Source: Desulfobacca_B sp046538075
GTDB taxonomy: Bacteria; Desulfobacterota; Desulfobaccia; Desulfobaccales; Desulfobaccaceae
Length of the DNA: 46,597 bases
Direction: 5' to 3'
Assembly: GCA_046538075.1 (NCBI GenBank)
Contig: JBKHJN010000022.1
Location: 1-46,597, forward strand
The notes under the pieces were generated by a model, which was not told the DNA's origin, did not search any database, and worked only from the letters and a program-made list of their open reading frames with translations. Shown piece by piece: positions 1-7,908 of the stretch. A program made the translations under genes and the position numbers. Every line of letters starts with the position of its first letter. Position 1 is the stretch's first letter.

Positions 1-29
1 CACGTCCAATATGCCGCCTGAAAAGTTAA

Positions 30-1940
30 TCAATTAAACGCTCTGAGTAATAATTTTTCATATGAAGGACCACCTAACAGAGCTGAAGGTATAATGAATC
101 CAAAGCGCCTATTATTTCTAAGAAGTTCGTGTGCTTTTTGAACAAAAGCTACATATGCATCAGAAATAGAAGCAAAAACCGGATATTTTTCAGAAAGGTA
201 GGAAGATTCCTCTTTTCCAAATAAATATCCATACGGCGGATTGCCGATCACCGCGTCAAAGCCGCCGGCGGCCATGATCTCCGGAAACTCGGCGGCCCAG
301 TCAAAGGCATTGATGCGGTAGATTTCGGCCTCATCCAGCAGGGTCATCTGCTGTCCCTGATAGAAATCCGGGCCGATCAGGCTGTTGCCGCATTTGATGT
401 TGTGCCCCAGATCAGGCAAGGCCCGCTCCTGAAACAACTTCAGTTGCTGGCCGACTGATTGCTGATCTTCCCCTTCCAGCACCTTGAGCAGCAATGACAG
501 CTTGGTCACTTCCACCGCCTGGGAGTCAATGTCCACCCCATAAATATGGTCGAGCAGGAGGCGCTTGCGTTCGGCGATGGTCAGCTTCCAGTCGCCGCGG
601 CCGGTCTGGCAGAGGCGGGGGTGGCGGCCCCGGGCCCATTTCAGCGGATCGTTTTGACGATATTGCTCCAGGTGCCAGTCCAGCAAGAACTGGTAAGCGC
701 CCAAGAGAAAGGAGCCGGAACCACAGGCCGGATCGAGGATTTTTAACTGGCTGACCGCCGACCGGGGCCCGGCTTTTTTCCCCGCCACCAGCTTTCCGAC
801 GGTATGTTTGACGATGTAATCGACGATATAGGTGGGGGTATAGTACACGCCCCCGGCCTTGCGGACCTCGGGTTTATATTCCACCACCGCCCGGTGGCCG
901 GGAGTCAGGCGGATGATCTTGCCCAGGAATTGCTCGTATACCTGGCCCAGGATATCGGCGGAGAGCACCGAAAATTCATAGGGACTGTCCGGGTAGTAGA
1001 GATTTTTGATGATTTCTTTGAGAATCTTATCGTCGATGGTGAGGTTCGGGGTGAGGGCGTCCACTGCATCGGCCCGGTCTTTTTCCGGCCGGAAGTGAAA
1101 CAGGCCGGAATTATAACGGTCGTCGGCCTGGTAGAAAAACTGGAACAGACGCGGATAGACCTGATCGCCGTTCACCAGGCCCAGGAGCTGGCCATAGGAT
1201 TCAATGCCCCGGTCCTCGCAGATACGCAGGAAAATAATCCGGTCAATGGTTTGCTGCACGGCAAAATTGAGCTGCCGTTGGCTCAGGTCGGGGTTGCGGA
1301 GGGCGAGATTGCGGGCCAGCCGTTCCCGCCAGCGTTCGATTTCTTGGAGGAAGGCCTGGTCAACCTCGGCGGTACCGCGTTTAAGCCTTTTGGATTCGGC
1401 GTATTTATCAAATGACCCGGTTAATATCGCCGACTTCGAGAAGATCCCGGCGATTTCCGCCCAGCGTTCGGCATATTCGGTATAAGTAAGGTATAGGACC
1501 CGAGAATGGGAGGCCTTATCGGTCTTCTGGGGCTGAACCCGACAGTCATAAACCGCCAATTCGGCAAAGTTGGTGAGGATGCTAAGCGGCAGCTTGGCGC
1601 TCCAGGCATAACGGCGTAATTGATAGGCCGAACCGGCCTCATCCTTCAGCCGGACCGCGGGTTTTTTGGCCTCCAGAAAGAATTTCCGCACCCCGCCGAT
1701 CCGAAAACTGTAATCCGGGGCTTTGGTAGCCTGGCCGATTTTAATGGCGTCCTCGTGGACCACATCTTTATAGGCCTCGGCGTAGCCCTGCTCGTTATAG
1801 ACATCCCATCCCAAGGCCTTAAAAAATGGGTCAATAAACTCCAGGCGGGTCTGGGTTTCATTATAGGCCGGATTCAGATAAGCCTGGCGATTATAGTCAA
1901 AGCGCTCGATTAATTTAAGAAAGGTTTCGGGGATTTCCAC
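30..1940 (-). CDS. Truncated Eco57I-like DNA adenine methylase / type IIG restriction enzyme
   Basis: The N-terminal part (about 190 residues) resembles the nuclease-type region of type I/IIG enzymes, including a segment ending FFLEAKKP. It is followed by a helical spacer and an N6-adenine methylase core with SAM motif LDPACGSGSFLLGAY (about residue 400) and catalytic NPPYG (about residue 567). I chose the GTG at 1940 because AAGGAAAGGG lies just upstream; an ATG at 2015 is possible but would overlap meaB. The protein stops only about 65 residues after NPPY, whereas relatives normally carry several hundred more residues including the target-recognition domain. Stops occur in all three frames near position 30, so the 3' part has been lost or lies beyond a rearrangement. 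Methylation could persist only without the specificity domain, so I expect it to be non-functional. The family is clear; the exact specificity is unknown. Confidence 0.75.
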   Translation of the reverse strand: MEIPETFLKLIERFDYNRQAYLNPAYNETQTRLEFIDPFFKALGWDVYNEQGYAEAYKDVVHEDAIKIGQATKAPDYSFRIGGVRKFFLEAKKPAVRLKDEAGSAYQLRRYAWSAKLPLSILTNFAELAVYDCRVQPQKTDKASHSRVLYLTYTEYAERWAEIAGIFSKSAILTGSFDKYAESKRLKRGTAEVDQAFLQEIERWRERLARNLALRNPDLSQRQLNFAVQQTIDRIIFLRICEDRGIESYGQLLGLVNGDQVYPRLFQFFYQADDRYNSGLFHFRPEKDRADAVDALTPNLTIDDKILKEIIKNLYYPDSPYEFSVLSADILGQVYEQFLGKIIRLTPGHRAVVEYKPEVRKAGGVYYTPTYIVDYIVKHTVGKLVAGKKAGPRSAVSQLKILDPACGSGSFLLGAYQFLLDWHLEQYRQNDPLKWARGRHPRLCQTGRGDWKLTIAERKRLLLDHIYGVDIDSQAVEVTKLSLLLKVLEGEDQQSVGQQLKLFQERALPDLGHNIKCGNSLIGPDFYQGQQMTLLDEAEIYRINAFDWAAEFPEIMAAGGFDAVIGNPPYGYLFGKEESSYLSEKYPVFASISDAYVAFVQKAHELLRNNRRFGFIIPSALLGGPSYEKLLLRAFN

Positions 1941-2002
1941 GATAATCCCTTTCCTTGGGCTTGCGATGCCAGTACTGCGGCCGGCAGCCTGGGCTTTGAC
2001 AG

Positions 2003-2968
2003 CTAGAACTCCCACTTTTTCAAAGTGCGGGCCACGATGTCTTCGCTGACCGTGTAAGGGTCGGTCTTTTTCTCCAGGATCTCATCAATCAATTGTTCGA
2101 GTTGGTCGTTGGCGGTCAGGGACTGCATAATTTTCTGGGCTATGCCGGCTTTGATCAGGTCGATTAATTCGGCCCGGACCCGCTGGTAAACGGTTTTTTG
2201 CAGGACTTTGCCGCCGTCCTGGTGGAGGAATTGCTGGTGGGCAAATATGCCTTGCATCAGCGCGGCGACGCCGACGTTGCGGGGGGCTTCGGTAAGATAT
2301 ACGCCCGGCTGCCAGCCGTCTGTCTCCTGGCTGGCGGACCGCATCTCCAGCATGGTGACCAGATCCTGATAGGTGCGTTCGGCGCCGTCCCGATCGGCCT
2401 TGTTGATGACGAACAGGTCGCCTACTTCCAGAATACCGGCCTTAATCGCCTGGATATCATCGCCCATACCGGGGACCGTGACCACCACAGTGGTATGGGC
2501 GGTGCTGACGATCTCCACTTCGTCCTGGCCGACCCCTACAGTTTCCACCAGGATATAATCCTTGCCCATGGCATCGAGCACCGCGATCACCGCCCGGGCT
2601 GAGACCGTCAGGCCGCCGAAGTGACCCCGGGTGGCCAGGGAGCGGATAAACACCCCTTCATCCGTGGCGTGGCGCTGCATGCGAATGCGATCCCCCAGGA
2701 TGGCGCCGCCGGAAAAAGGGCTGGTCGGGTCAACCGCCACCACCCCCACGGTTTTGTCCTGCTCCCGGAGATATTGAATCATCTTGTCGGTGAGAGTGCT
2801 CTTGCCGACCCCCGGAGCGCCGGTGATGCCGATGATATGGGCCCGGCCGGTGTAAGGATACAGGGCTTTCAGGGCGGTCCGGGCTTCGGGCCGGCCATCG
2901 TCGATGTCCCGTATCAGACGGGCGCTGGTGCGAATGTCGCCTTGTCGGATCTGCTCGACTATATCCAT
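2003..2968 (-). CDS. meaB: Methylmalonyl-CoA mutase-associated GTPase MeaB
   Basis: This 321-residue protein has the usual length and architecture of the MeaB/ArgK G3E GTPases. The Walker A motif GAPGVGKST is at residues 50-58, followed by the switch segment around VETVGVGQDEVEI and the guanine-specificity motif NKAD. MeaB protects B12-dependent methylmalonyl-CoA mutase by gating cofactor loading and ejecting damaged cobalamin in the cytosol. The mutase is not in this window, but a methylmalonyl-CoA decarboxylase lies 1.3 kb away. In E. coli the equivalent genes (argK and scpB) sit together in the scp locus, which supports a methylmalonyl-CoA role. The start ATG is preceded by GGGAG. Its 3' end precedes the truncated methylase gene on the same strand. 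Confidence 0.93.
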   Translation of the reverse strand: MDIVEQIRQGDIRTSARLIRDIDDGRPEARTALKALYPYTGRAHIIGITGAPGVGKSTLTDKMIQYLREQDKTVGVVAVDPTSPFSGGAILGDRIRMQRHATDEGVFIRSLATRGHFGGLTVSARAVIAVLDAMGKDYILVETVGVGQDEVEIVSTAHTTVVVTVPGMGDDIQAIKAGILEVGDLFVINKADRDGAERTYQDLVTMLEMRSASQETDGWQPGVYLTEAPRNVGVAALMQGIFAHQQFLHQDGGKVLQKTVYQRVRAELIDLIKAGIAQKIMQSLTANDQLEQLIDEILEKKTDPYTVSEDIVARTLKKWEF

Positions 2969-3034
2969 AAGGTGTTGCTCCCACTGATTTATTCTTTTTT
3001 ACCACTTTATCACTCACCGGCCGGCAGGGCAACC

Positions 3035-3925
3035 TTAGTCCTTTGGGAAGGGCAGTGAGCCTTGTTCTGTAATCCTTTTACCTGATTCCAGGTCGATCAG
3101 GTGGGGAAAGGCGGCCTTTAAACCCGGGGGCAGAACCAGGCGGCCAGGCCGCAGAAGCTTACTCATCTCCAGGGCATTGGCTACCGCCTGTCCGTGCGGG
3201 TGATTGTTAAAAATTAAATAGGTCTCGGGGGCCTGGGCCGCCAGTTCCCGGGCCCGGTGGGCCAGACCGGCTAGCTCCTGATGATTATAAAGATAATCAT
3301 AGCGGGCGTGGGGATCGTCGAGTTTACCGAACCAGGCCCGGCGGTTGCGGCCGTGCAGGCGCAGATAAGCCAGGTTGCCGGTCACCCAGTTGGTGGCCCC
3401 CAGAGCATAGGAAACCTGGGGCTGGTCGATATTGCAGAACTCCAGGTGCTGGTCCTGGAAAAATTGCCGCACCTCCTGGCCTTGCCAGGAGCGGTGGCGG
3501 ACCTCCACGGCCAGCGGATAGTCGGCAAAGCGCTCCCGGAGTCTTACCAGATAGGATCGATTCGGGCCGGTGTTATGGAAGGAATAGGGAAATTGTGCCA
3601 GCAACACTCCCAGGCGGCCCGCTTGGAGCAGCGGTTCCAGACCGGCTTTGACCGGGGCCTCCTGGTGCCCGGCCGCGGCGGTGCGGTCGTGGGTGAAAGC
3701 CTGCAAGAGCTTGGCGGTAAAGCGAAAATCAGGCTGATCCGCCACTGCCTCCAGCCAGCGCCGGGCCACCTCCGGGGACAGTGGCCGGTAAAAAGTGACA
3801 TTGATTTCCACCACCAGGAAAAATTGGCTGAGAAAGACCAGTCGGTCGGTGCCCTTTAATTTGGGGGGATAGACCACCTGCTGCCAATCAGGGTAGTCCC
3901 AGCCCGCCGGGCCGATGCGGATCAT
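3035..3925 (-). CDS. DUF72 (YecE-like) TIM-barrel protein
   Basis: The 296-residue protein has the DUF72 hallmark start (IRIGPAGWDYPDW, with a later YPPKL segment), the conserved VEINVTFYRPLS strand and the C-terminal YLIFNNHPHGQAVANA block. The family folds as a TIM barrel, and its biochemical function is not established. The start ATG at 3925 follows GGAG. The gene reads toward meaB with a 66-bp gap, so the two may be co-transcribed. No transmembrane segment or signal peptide is visible, which suggests a cytosolic protein. Confidence 0.9.
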   Translation of the reverse strand: MIRIGPAGWDYPDWQQVVYPPKLKGTDRLVFLSQFFLVVEINVTFYRPLSPEVARRWLEAVADQPDFRFTAKLLQAFTHDRTAAAGHQEAPVKAGLEPLLQAGRLGVLLAQFPYSFHNTGPNRSYLVRLRERFADYPLAVEVRHRSWQGQEVRQFFQDQHLEFCNIDQPQVSYALGATNWVTGNLAYLRLHGRNRRAWFGKLDDPHARYDYLYNHQELAGLAHRARELAAQAPETYLIFNNHPHGQAVANALEMSKLLRPGRLVLPPGLKAAFPHLIDLESGKRITEQGSLPFPKD

Positions 3926-4036
3926 CTTAAACTCCGGTTGATTATTGTAAACTTATAATAATTATAGTCCTTGCCCACGGGTTTGGAAAGATCCTGCTAC
4001 CCGGCCATCCATCGATTTCAGACAGATAGTTATTAG

Positions 4037-4057
4037 TCCGAGCATTTAAAAGGTTAA
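4037..4057. repeat. Copy 1 of a dispersed intergenic 21-bp repeat
   Basis: The 21-bp segment containing CATTTAAAAGGTTAA here is matched at 29449-29469 with one mismatch, and the preceding ATTA is also shared. Both copies lie in gene-free DNA about 25 kb apart. The rest of the 3926-4265 gap is AT-rich and holds no coding region I can support. Confidence 0.5.
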
Positions 4058-4265
4058 TTTGAGGGGAGGGTTGGGGGAGTGGGTTTGGGAGAGCTGTTTT
4101 CCCTAACCCCAATTTATTTATTTTATGACATGAGTAATAAGTTCGGCACATCAGGATGACCAGGCTTACCGCTTGCAAAGCATATCTTAAAATGGCTATA
4201 CTGGACCCAGATGGTTTGGCTGCGTAAAAAAATAAAAGAGTGAAAAATCCATTAAAGGAAGATAA

Positions 4266-5045
4266 GTGGAATTTATTTTAACTGATTTCCAGGAACAGAT
4301 CGGCACCATCACTTTCAATAACCCGGCTAAACGCCATGCCTTGAGCAAGGCCTTGGTCGGTGAACTAATCGCGGCCTTATCCAAATTTAGAAATCAGAAA
4401 GTCCGGGCGGTGATTTTGCGCGCCCCTGCAGGGGCCAAGGTCTGGTCGGCCGGAGTGGACATCACTGAGTTTCCCCAGCCGGGGGAAGAGCCGCTGCCCT
4501 ATTATGGTCATGTGGAACGCCTCATCCGGGCCGTTCAACATTTTCCGGCTCCAGTGATCGCCATGATTGAAGGGAGCGTCTGGGGCGGGGCCTGCGAGTT
4601 AGCCCTGGTGTGCGACATCCTGATCGGCGCGGATACTGCCAGCTTTGCCATTACTCCGGCCCGGATCGGAGTACCTTATAATCCCGCCGGTATCCTCCAT
4701 TTCATCAATAGGGTGGGAATGGCCACGGTCAAGGAGATGTTTTTCACCGCCCAGCCGATTGCTGCCCCCCGGGCCTTGGCGGTGGGCCTTCTAAACCATC
4801 TAGTGGCGGCGGCGGAGCTGGAGAGCTTTACTTATCAGATGGCCCGGGGAATCACGTTAAATTCGCCTTTGAGCATCTCGGTAATCAAAGAGCAACTCCG
4901 CCTCCTGGGCAATGCCATGCCCTTGAGTCCGGAGACCTTTGAGCGCATTCAGGGACTGCGCGAGAAAGTTTATCACAGTAAAGACTATCTAGAAGGCCAG
5001 CAGGCATTTCTGGAGAAACGGCCGCCGGACTTTAAAGGGGAATAG
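4266..5045 (+). CDS. scpB: Methylmalonyl-CoA decarboxylase (crotonase family)
   Basis: This 259-residue crotonase-fold enzyme matches remembered E. coli ScpB (YgfG) over its whole length. Shared blocks include LRAPAGAKVWSAGVDI, EGSVWGGA, GVPYN, TAQPIAAPRALAVGLLNH, VIKEQLRLLG, FERIQGLREKVY and the C-terminal AFLEKRPPDF. ScpB converts (R/S)-methylmalonyl-CoA to propionyl-CoA and CO2. The start is a GTG preceded by AAAGGAAG. Its proximity to the MeaB gene suggests that both act on the methylmalonyl-CoA/propionyl-CoA node. A generic enoyl-CoA hydratase is the alternative, but the C-terminal match to ScpB is much closer than to hydratases. Confidence 0.87.
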   Translation: MEFILTDFQEQIGTITFNNPAKRHALSKALVGELIAALSKFRNQKVRAVILRAPAGAKVWSAGVDITEFPQPGEEPLPYYGHVERLIRAVQHFPAPVIAMIEGSVWGGACELALVCDILIGADTASFAITPARIGVPYNPAGILHFINRVGMATVKEMFFTAQPIAAPRALAVGLLNHLVAAAELESFTYQMARGITLNSPLSISVIKEQLRLLGNAMPLSPETFERIQGLREKVYHSKDYLEGQQAFLEKRPPDFKGE

Positions 5046-5092
5046 AAATTTTGTTAAAGAATTCAACCGGAAGAATTGCCAAGGGGTAAACC

Positions 5093-5308
5093 ATGCCAGT
5101 TTATGACTTTGTCTGTCCCCACTGCGGGGCCAGGCGCGATATGCTGCTGTTGCCCGGAGACTTAGGGGAGGATATCCTATGCCCGGCCTGCGGCCTGGGA
5201 ACGCTGGTCCGGGTCGTATCCGCACCGGAGCTTCCTGCCCAATCAGGGGCCCGACCGGACGGACCTGCCAAGGGCGGCCATTCTGGGGAGCCCCAGGAGG
5301 ACAATTGA
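5093..5308 (+). CDS. FmdB-family zinc-ribbon protein
   Basis: A 71-residue protein beginning MPVYDFVCPHCG, with a second CPAC knuckle near residue 30, so two CxxC pairs can bind one zinc ion. This is the FmdB/CxxC_CxxC_SSSS putative regulatory family; molecular function is unproven. The C-terminal third is low-complexity and hydrophilic. The radical SAM gene follows on the same strand after 52 bp, so the two could share a transcript with scpB upstream. Confidence 0.8.
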   Translation: MPVYDFVCPHCGARRDMLLLPGDLGEDILCPACGLGTLVRVVSAPELPAQSGARPDGPAKGGHSGEPQEDN

Positions 5309-5360
5309 AAAATTTTCTAAAAGCGCGCTCTTATAAGCCGGTAACCAGGCTGAGGCGGCG

Positions 5361-6503
5361 GTGATAAAAAGGCTGGCGGAAATTGGTCGGAGTCTGTTAG
5401 AACGGCGGCCCCTGGACTTACAATATCTCCAGGTGGAAGTCACCACCCGCTGCAACCTCCCTGGCTGTCAGATGTGCCCCCGGTCGGCCTTCCGAGACCG
5501 CTGGCAGGCCCATGACCTGACCTGGGAGGATTTCGAGCGCCTGCTTCCGAGCCTGGCCTGCTTTGAACAGGTCCATTTAAGCGGCTGGGGGGAGCCTCTG
5601 GTGCATCCCCGGCTCTGGGAGATGGCGCGGGTGGCCCGGGCCCGGGGCTGCAAAGTGGGCCTGACCACCAACGGCCAGGGCCTGACTGAGGCGGTGCAGT
5701 GCCAGGCGCTGGAGCATCTGGATCTGCTGGCCATATCCATGGATGGAGCGCGGGCCGCAACCTATGAGAAGCTGCGCCCCGGGGCTGATTTTGACCGCCT
5801 GATCCGCCAGATCGACTCCTTGTGTACCCGAAAGCGGGAATTGGGGGTCAGCCGTCCGGAGGTAGTGTTGTTATTTATGAAAATGCGGCCTAATCTCGGC
5901 GAGTTGCCGGAATTCATCGAATTGGCCGCCTCTTTGGGAATAGACCGGGTTAATGCCACCAATCTGGATTTTATCCCAGATAAGCGGATGGAACCCCTGG
6001 CGCTGTATAACCTTGCAGCAGTCGAACCAGCCATTGACGAGATCATCCAACAGGCGGAACAAAAGGCGCGGGAACTGGAATTGCCGTTTCGAAACTTTCC
6101 CTTAACGCCTACTTTGGATCTGATGGTGTGCGACGCCAATCCCCTGAAAAACGCCTTTGTTACGGTCTTCGGGGAGTTTTGCCCCTGCGTTTATCTGGGG
6201 CTGCCGGTGCCCCAAGGTTTTACCCGGCAATTTTTCGGCAAGACGGTGGCGGCGCACAATTATTCTTATGGCAATGTTCGCCGGGGCGATTTTTTAAAAC
6301 ATTGTCAGCAGCCAGCCTATCGTCAGTTTACCGATTTTTTCCGCCATCGGGTCGGCCGGGTGCAGGGGCTGCTGACCGAACTGGTCCAACATGCCTCCGT
6401 GCCTACCCGCCAAGAAATGTCCAGCCAGCCTTCAGCCGCCTTAGAACCTCATTATTCATGGCCTCCGGCCTGCCAGGGTTGTTATAAGATCCTGGGTTTT
6501 TGA
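5361..6503 (+). CDS. Radical SAM protein with SPASM-like C-terminal cysteines
   Basis: The N-terminal radical SAM segment reads VEVTTRCNLPGCQMCPRS, with cysteines at residues 31, 36 and 39. The spacing is therefore CX4CX2C rather than the usual CX3CX2C. It is followed by a SAM-binding-like LSGWGEPLVHP segment and TTNGQGL, both typical of the superfamily. The C-terminal part contains VCDANPL, FCPCVY and a final CQGCYKILGF, consistent with auxiliary Fe-S binding as in SPASM/twitch proteins. The substrate is unknown. The start is a GTG with a weak ribosome site. The upstream gene encodes a small zinc ribbon, but no obvious peptide substrate is adjacent. Confidence 0.85.
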   Translation: MIKRLAEIGRSLLERRPLDLQYLQVEVTTRCNLPGCQMCPRSAFRDRWQAHDLTWEDFERLLPSLACFEQVHLSGWGEPLVHPRLWEMARVARARGCKVGLTTNGQGLTEAVQCQALEHLDLLAISMDGARAATYEKLRPGADFDRLIRQIDSLCTRKRELGVSRPEVVLLFMKMRPNLGELPEFIELAASLGIDRVNATNLDFIPDKRMEPLALYNLAAVEPAIDEIIQQAEQKARELELPFRNFPLTPTLDLMVCDANPLKNAFVTVFGEFCPCVYLGLPVPQGFTRQFFGKTVAAHNYSYGNVRRGDFLKHCQQPAYRQFTDFFRHRVGRVQGLLTELVQHASVPTRQEMSSQPSAALEPHYSWPPACQGCYKILGF

Positions 6504-6537
6504 AATTTCCTTTAGCCTGGGGCCAGTTTTAGATGGT

Positions 6538-7104
6538 TTATCGAAGTTTTTGTAAGAGCCAGGCGATGTTTTCGGCTAGATCGGTTATGGTCTTCAGGCC
6601 TTCGTCATCCTGGGCCACCTCACCGGGTTTATGGCCATAAGCCACCGGCCAGTAGCTTGATCCCGGCACCACCATGCCCATGATGGAAAAGAAGAACATC
6701 AGCTGGGCCCAGGTAAAATTGACCCCGGCCCGGCGGGCCACGGCCACCGGAGCGCCGATTTTGCGATGAAAGATATTATCGCCCAGGCGGGCTACATAAC
6801 CGGCCCGATCTAATAAGGCCATGATATTGGGGGAGGCCGAGCCAAAGTAGACCGGGGAGCCGATCAGCAGGGCGTCGGCCCGGCGCATCTGTTCAAAAAT
6901 CGGCATGAAGTCATCCGGCAAGATGCAGGCGTTCTGGTCCTCAGCGCACTGCAGACAGGCAGTGCAGGGCAGAATAGTTTTATTATGGAGGGAGATCAAT
7001 TCAGTGGTAAAGCCGTGTTGCTGGAGCACCTGTAAGGCATGGTCGAGCAGATAATGGGTGTTGCCCTGAGCCCGGGCGGAGCCAGAAATAGCCAGTACGT
7101 CCAT
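6538..7104 (-). CDS. Flavodoxin-fold NAD(P)H-dependent FMN reductase / iron-sulfur flavoprotein-like
   Basis: This 188-residue protein opens with the FMN phosphate-binding loop SGSARAQGNT (residues 7-16). It has the family's CTACLQCAEDQNAC segment (about residues 47-60), and GSPVYFGSASPNIMALLDRAG forms the second flavin contact. The cysteine-rich segment resembles iron-sulfur flavoproteins of anaerobes, in which a compact cluster of cysteines binds 4Fe-4S. Here the spacing is looser, so cluster binding is uncertain. The likely role is cytosolic electron transfer or quinone/nitro reduction. It is preceded by a good GAGGAG ribosome site and converges on the radical SAM gene. Confidence 0.83.
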   Translation of the reverse strand: MDVLAISGSARAQGNTHYLLDHALQVLQQHGFTTELISLHNKTILPCTACLQCAEDQNACILPDDFMPIFEQMRRADALLIGSPVYFGSASPNIMALLDRAGYVARLGDNIFHRKIGAPVAVARRAGVNFTWAQLMFFFSIMGMVVPGSSYWPVAYGHKPGEVAQDDEGLKTITDLAENIAWLLQKLR

Positions 7105-7169
7105 GGGGTCTCCTCTCTAGGCGGGGATCAGCATATAAAGGCCGCTGACCGGAGCGATCTGCCAAGACC

Positions 7170-7412
7170 TTAATCAGACACCAGGTCTAACCCATAGGCC
7201 TGTTCAAACTGGGAGATGATTCCAGCCGCCCATTGCTGGTCGGCTTCGTCCACCCAGATGACGGCCCAACCCTCACGAGCGGTAAACAGACCATCATAGG
7301 CGGTATCTTCAAAAGTTCGCAAAAAATAATCTACCCCAGCCTGGTCCAGAGCCCGGGTCAGCAGATCGGCTTCAAAGCGGTTGGCCAAGGTTCTCAATTT
7401 AACATAGGCCAT
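7170..7412 (-). CDS. DUF2007-like small protein
   Basis: The 80-residue protein starts MAYVKLRTLANRFEADLLTRALDQAGVDY. This is the pattern of DUF2007 putative signal-transducing proteins, which are short alpha-beta (ferredoxin-like) domains that begin with a strand and an EA-containing helix. Nothing catalytic is visible. It lies between the flavoprotein gene and the terminator of the ncRNA gene described below, and is read on the same strand as both. Confidence 0.6.
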   Translation of the reverse strand: MAYVKLRTLANRFEADLLTRALDQAGVDYFLRTFEDTAYDGLFTAREGWAVIWVDEADQQWAAGIISQFEQAYGLDLVSD

Positions 7413-7460
7413 AGGAAAAAGTTCTTTTTTTGCTGATCAAGGATTATGATGATCTTATCA

Positions 7461-7488
7461 GAAAAATAAAAAAGCCGGAATCCCGGCT
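7461..7488 (-). terminator. Intrinsic terminator of the ncRNA gene
   Basis: On the minus strand a 6-bp stem AGCCGG/CCGGCT with a GATT loop is followed directly by a T-rich run at 7461-7472. It ends the structured RNA that starts near 7701. Confidence 0.8.
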
Positions 7489-7701
7489 CCGACAACAATG
7501 ACCCCAGGTAACCTTTCTCCTGGCGCTCTGGCCAACTGCCTTTTCGATCTCTTCCTCCTCCGCCGATTTCGCCCTCTCTTTGGGGAAAACCCCGGCCTTT
7601 CGACCGGGCCTTCCTTAGCGGAGATTCTTAAACCAGCAACCATCCAAGATCTACTCAAGTCGCCAGCCTTGACTGCCAGTGCCCATGGCTTCCTGGGGTC
7701 A
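7466..7701 (-). ncRNA. Stand-alone structured small RNA (6S-like architecture, identity unproven)
   Basis: The minus strand carries a promoter (7707-7734), then a region whose first and last segments pair perfectly: TGACCCCAGG at 7701-7692 against CCTGGGGTCA at 7508-7499. Inside are further helices: GGC-a-CTGGC with GCCAG-agc-GCC, a TCAAG/CTTGA hairpin, GATCT/AGATC, CTCCGC/GCGGAG, and an apical 7-bp CCCGGTC/GGCCGGG hairpin with a GAAA loop. An intrinsic terminator follows. The start site predicted from the -10 box coincides with the first base of the closing stem. The total is about 236 nt, or about 203 nt without the terminator. A single long closed rod with internal bulges and its own promoter fits 6S RNA best. 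The several GGA motifs leave a CsrA-binding RNA as an alternative. No convincing protein is encoded here. Confidence 0.62.
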
Positions 7702-7706
7702 AATAT

Positions 7707-7734
7707 ATTTTAATAATTTTTTCCTATTAGTCAA
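7707..7734 (-). promoter_or_regulatory. Sigma-70-type promoter of the ncRNA
   Basis: On the minus strand, -35 TTGACT (7734-7729) and -10 TAAAAT (7712-7707) are separated by 16 bp. The start site expected about 6-7 nt downstream falls on position 7701-7700, the first base of the RNA's closing stem. Confidence 0.65.
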
Positions 7735-7822
7735 GATATTTTTTCAAGGGAGCTATTTTTTTTAAAAAAGATCTGGCAGCCCTGCCAACCAGCCTCCCAT
7801 ACTGAGATGATTTTTAAACTTC

Positions 7823-7851
7823 TTGTCCAGAGACTTCCAGGGATGTATATT
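7823..7851 (+). promoter_or_regulatory. Candidate promoter of the fumarase operon
   Basis: TTGTCC (7823-7828) and TATATT (7846-7851) are separated by 17 bp, 58 bp upstream of the fumarase alpha start. This is a plausible housekeeping promoter, assigned by pattern only. Confidence 0.4.
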
Positions 7852-7908
7852 TAGAGGGTCATGTTAATGATCGGAAGGTATGATTAAAATATTCTGAAGA
7901 GAGAGCTG

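Noticed and set aside
7458..7713. Two overlapping ORFs (66 and 71 residues) on opposite strands in the ncRNA region
   Set aside because: Neither has a ribosome site or family resemblance, and the DNA is fully explained by nested RNA helices with a promoter and terminator.
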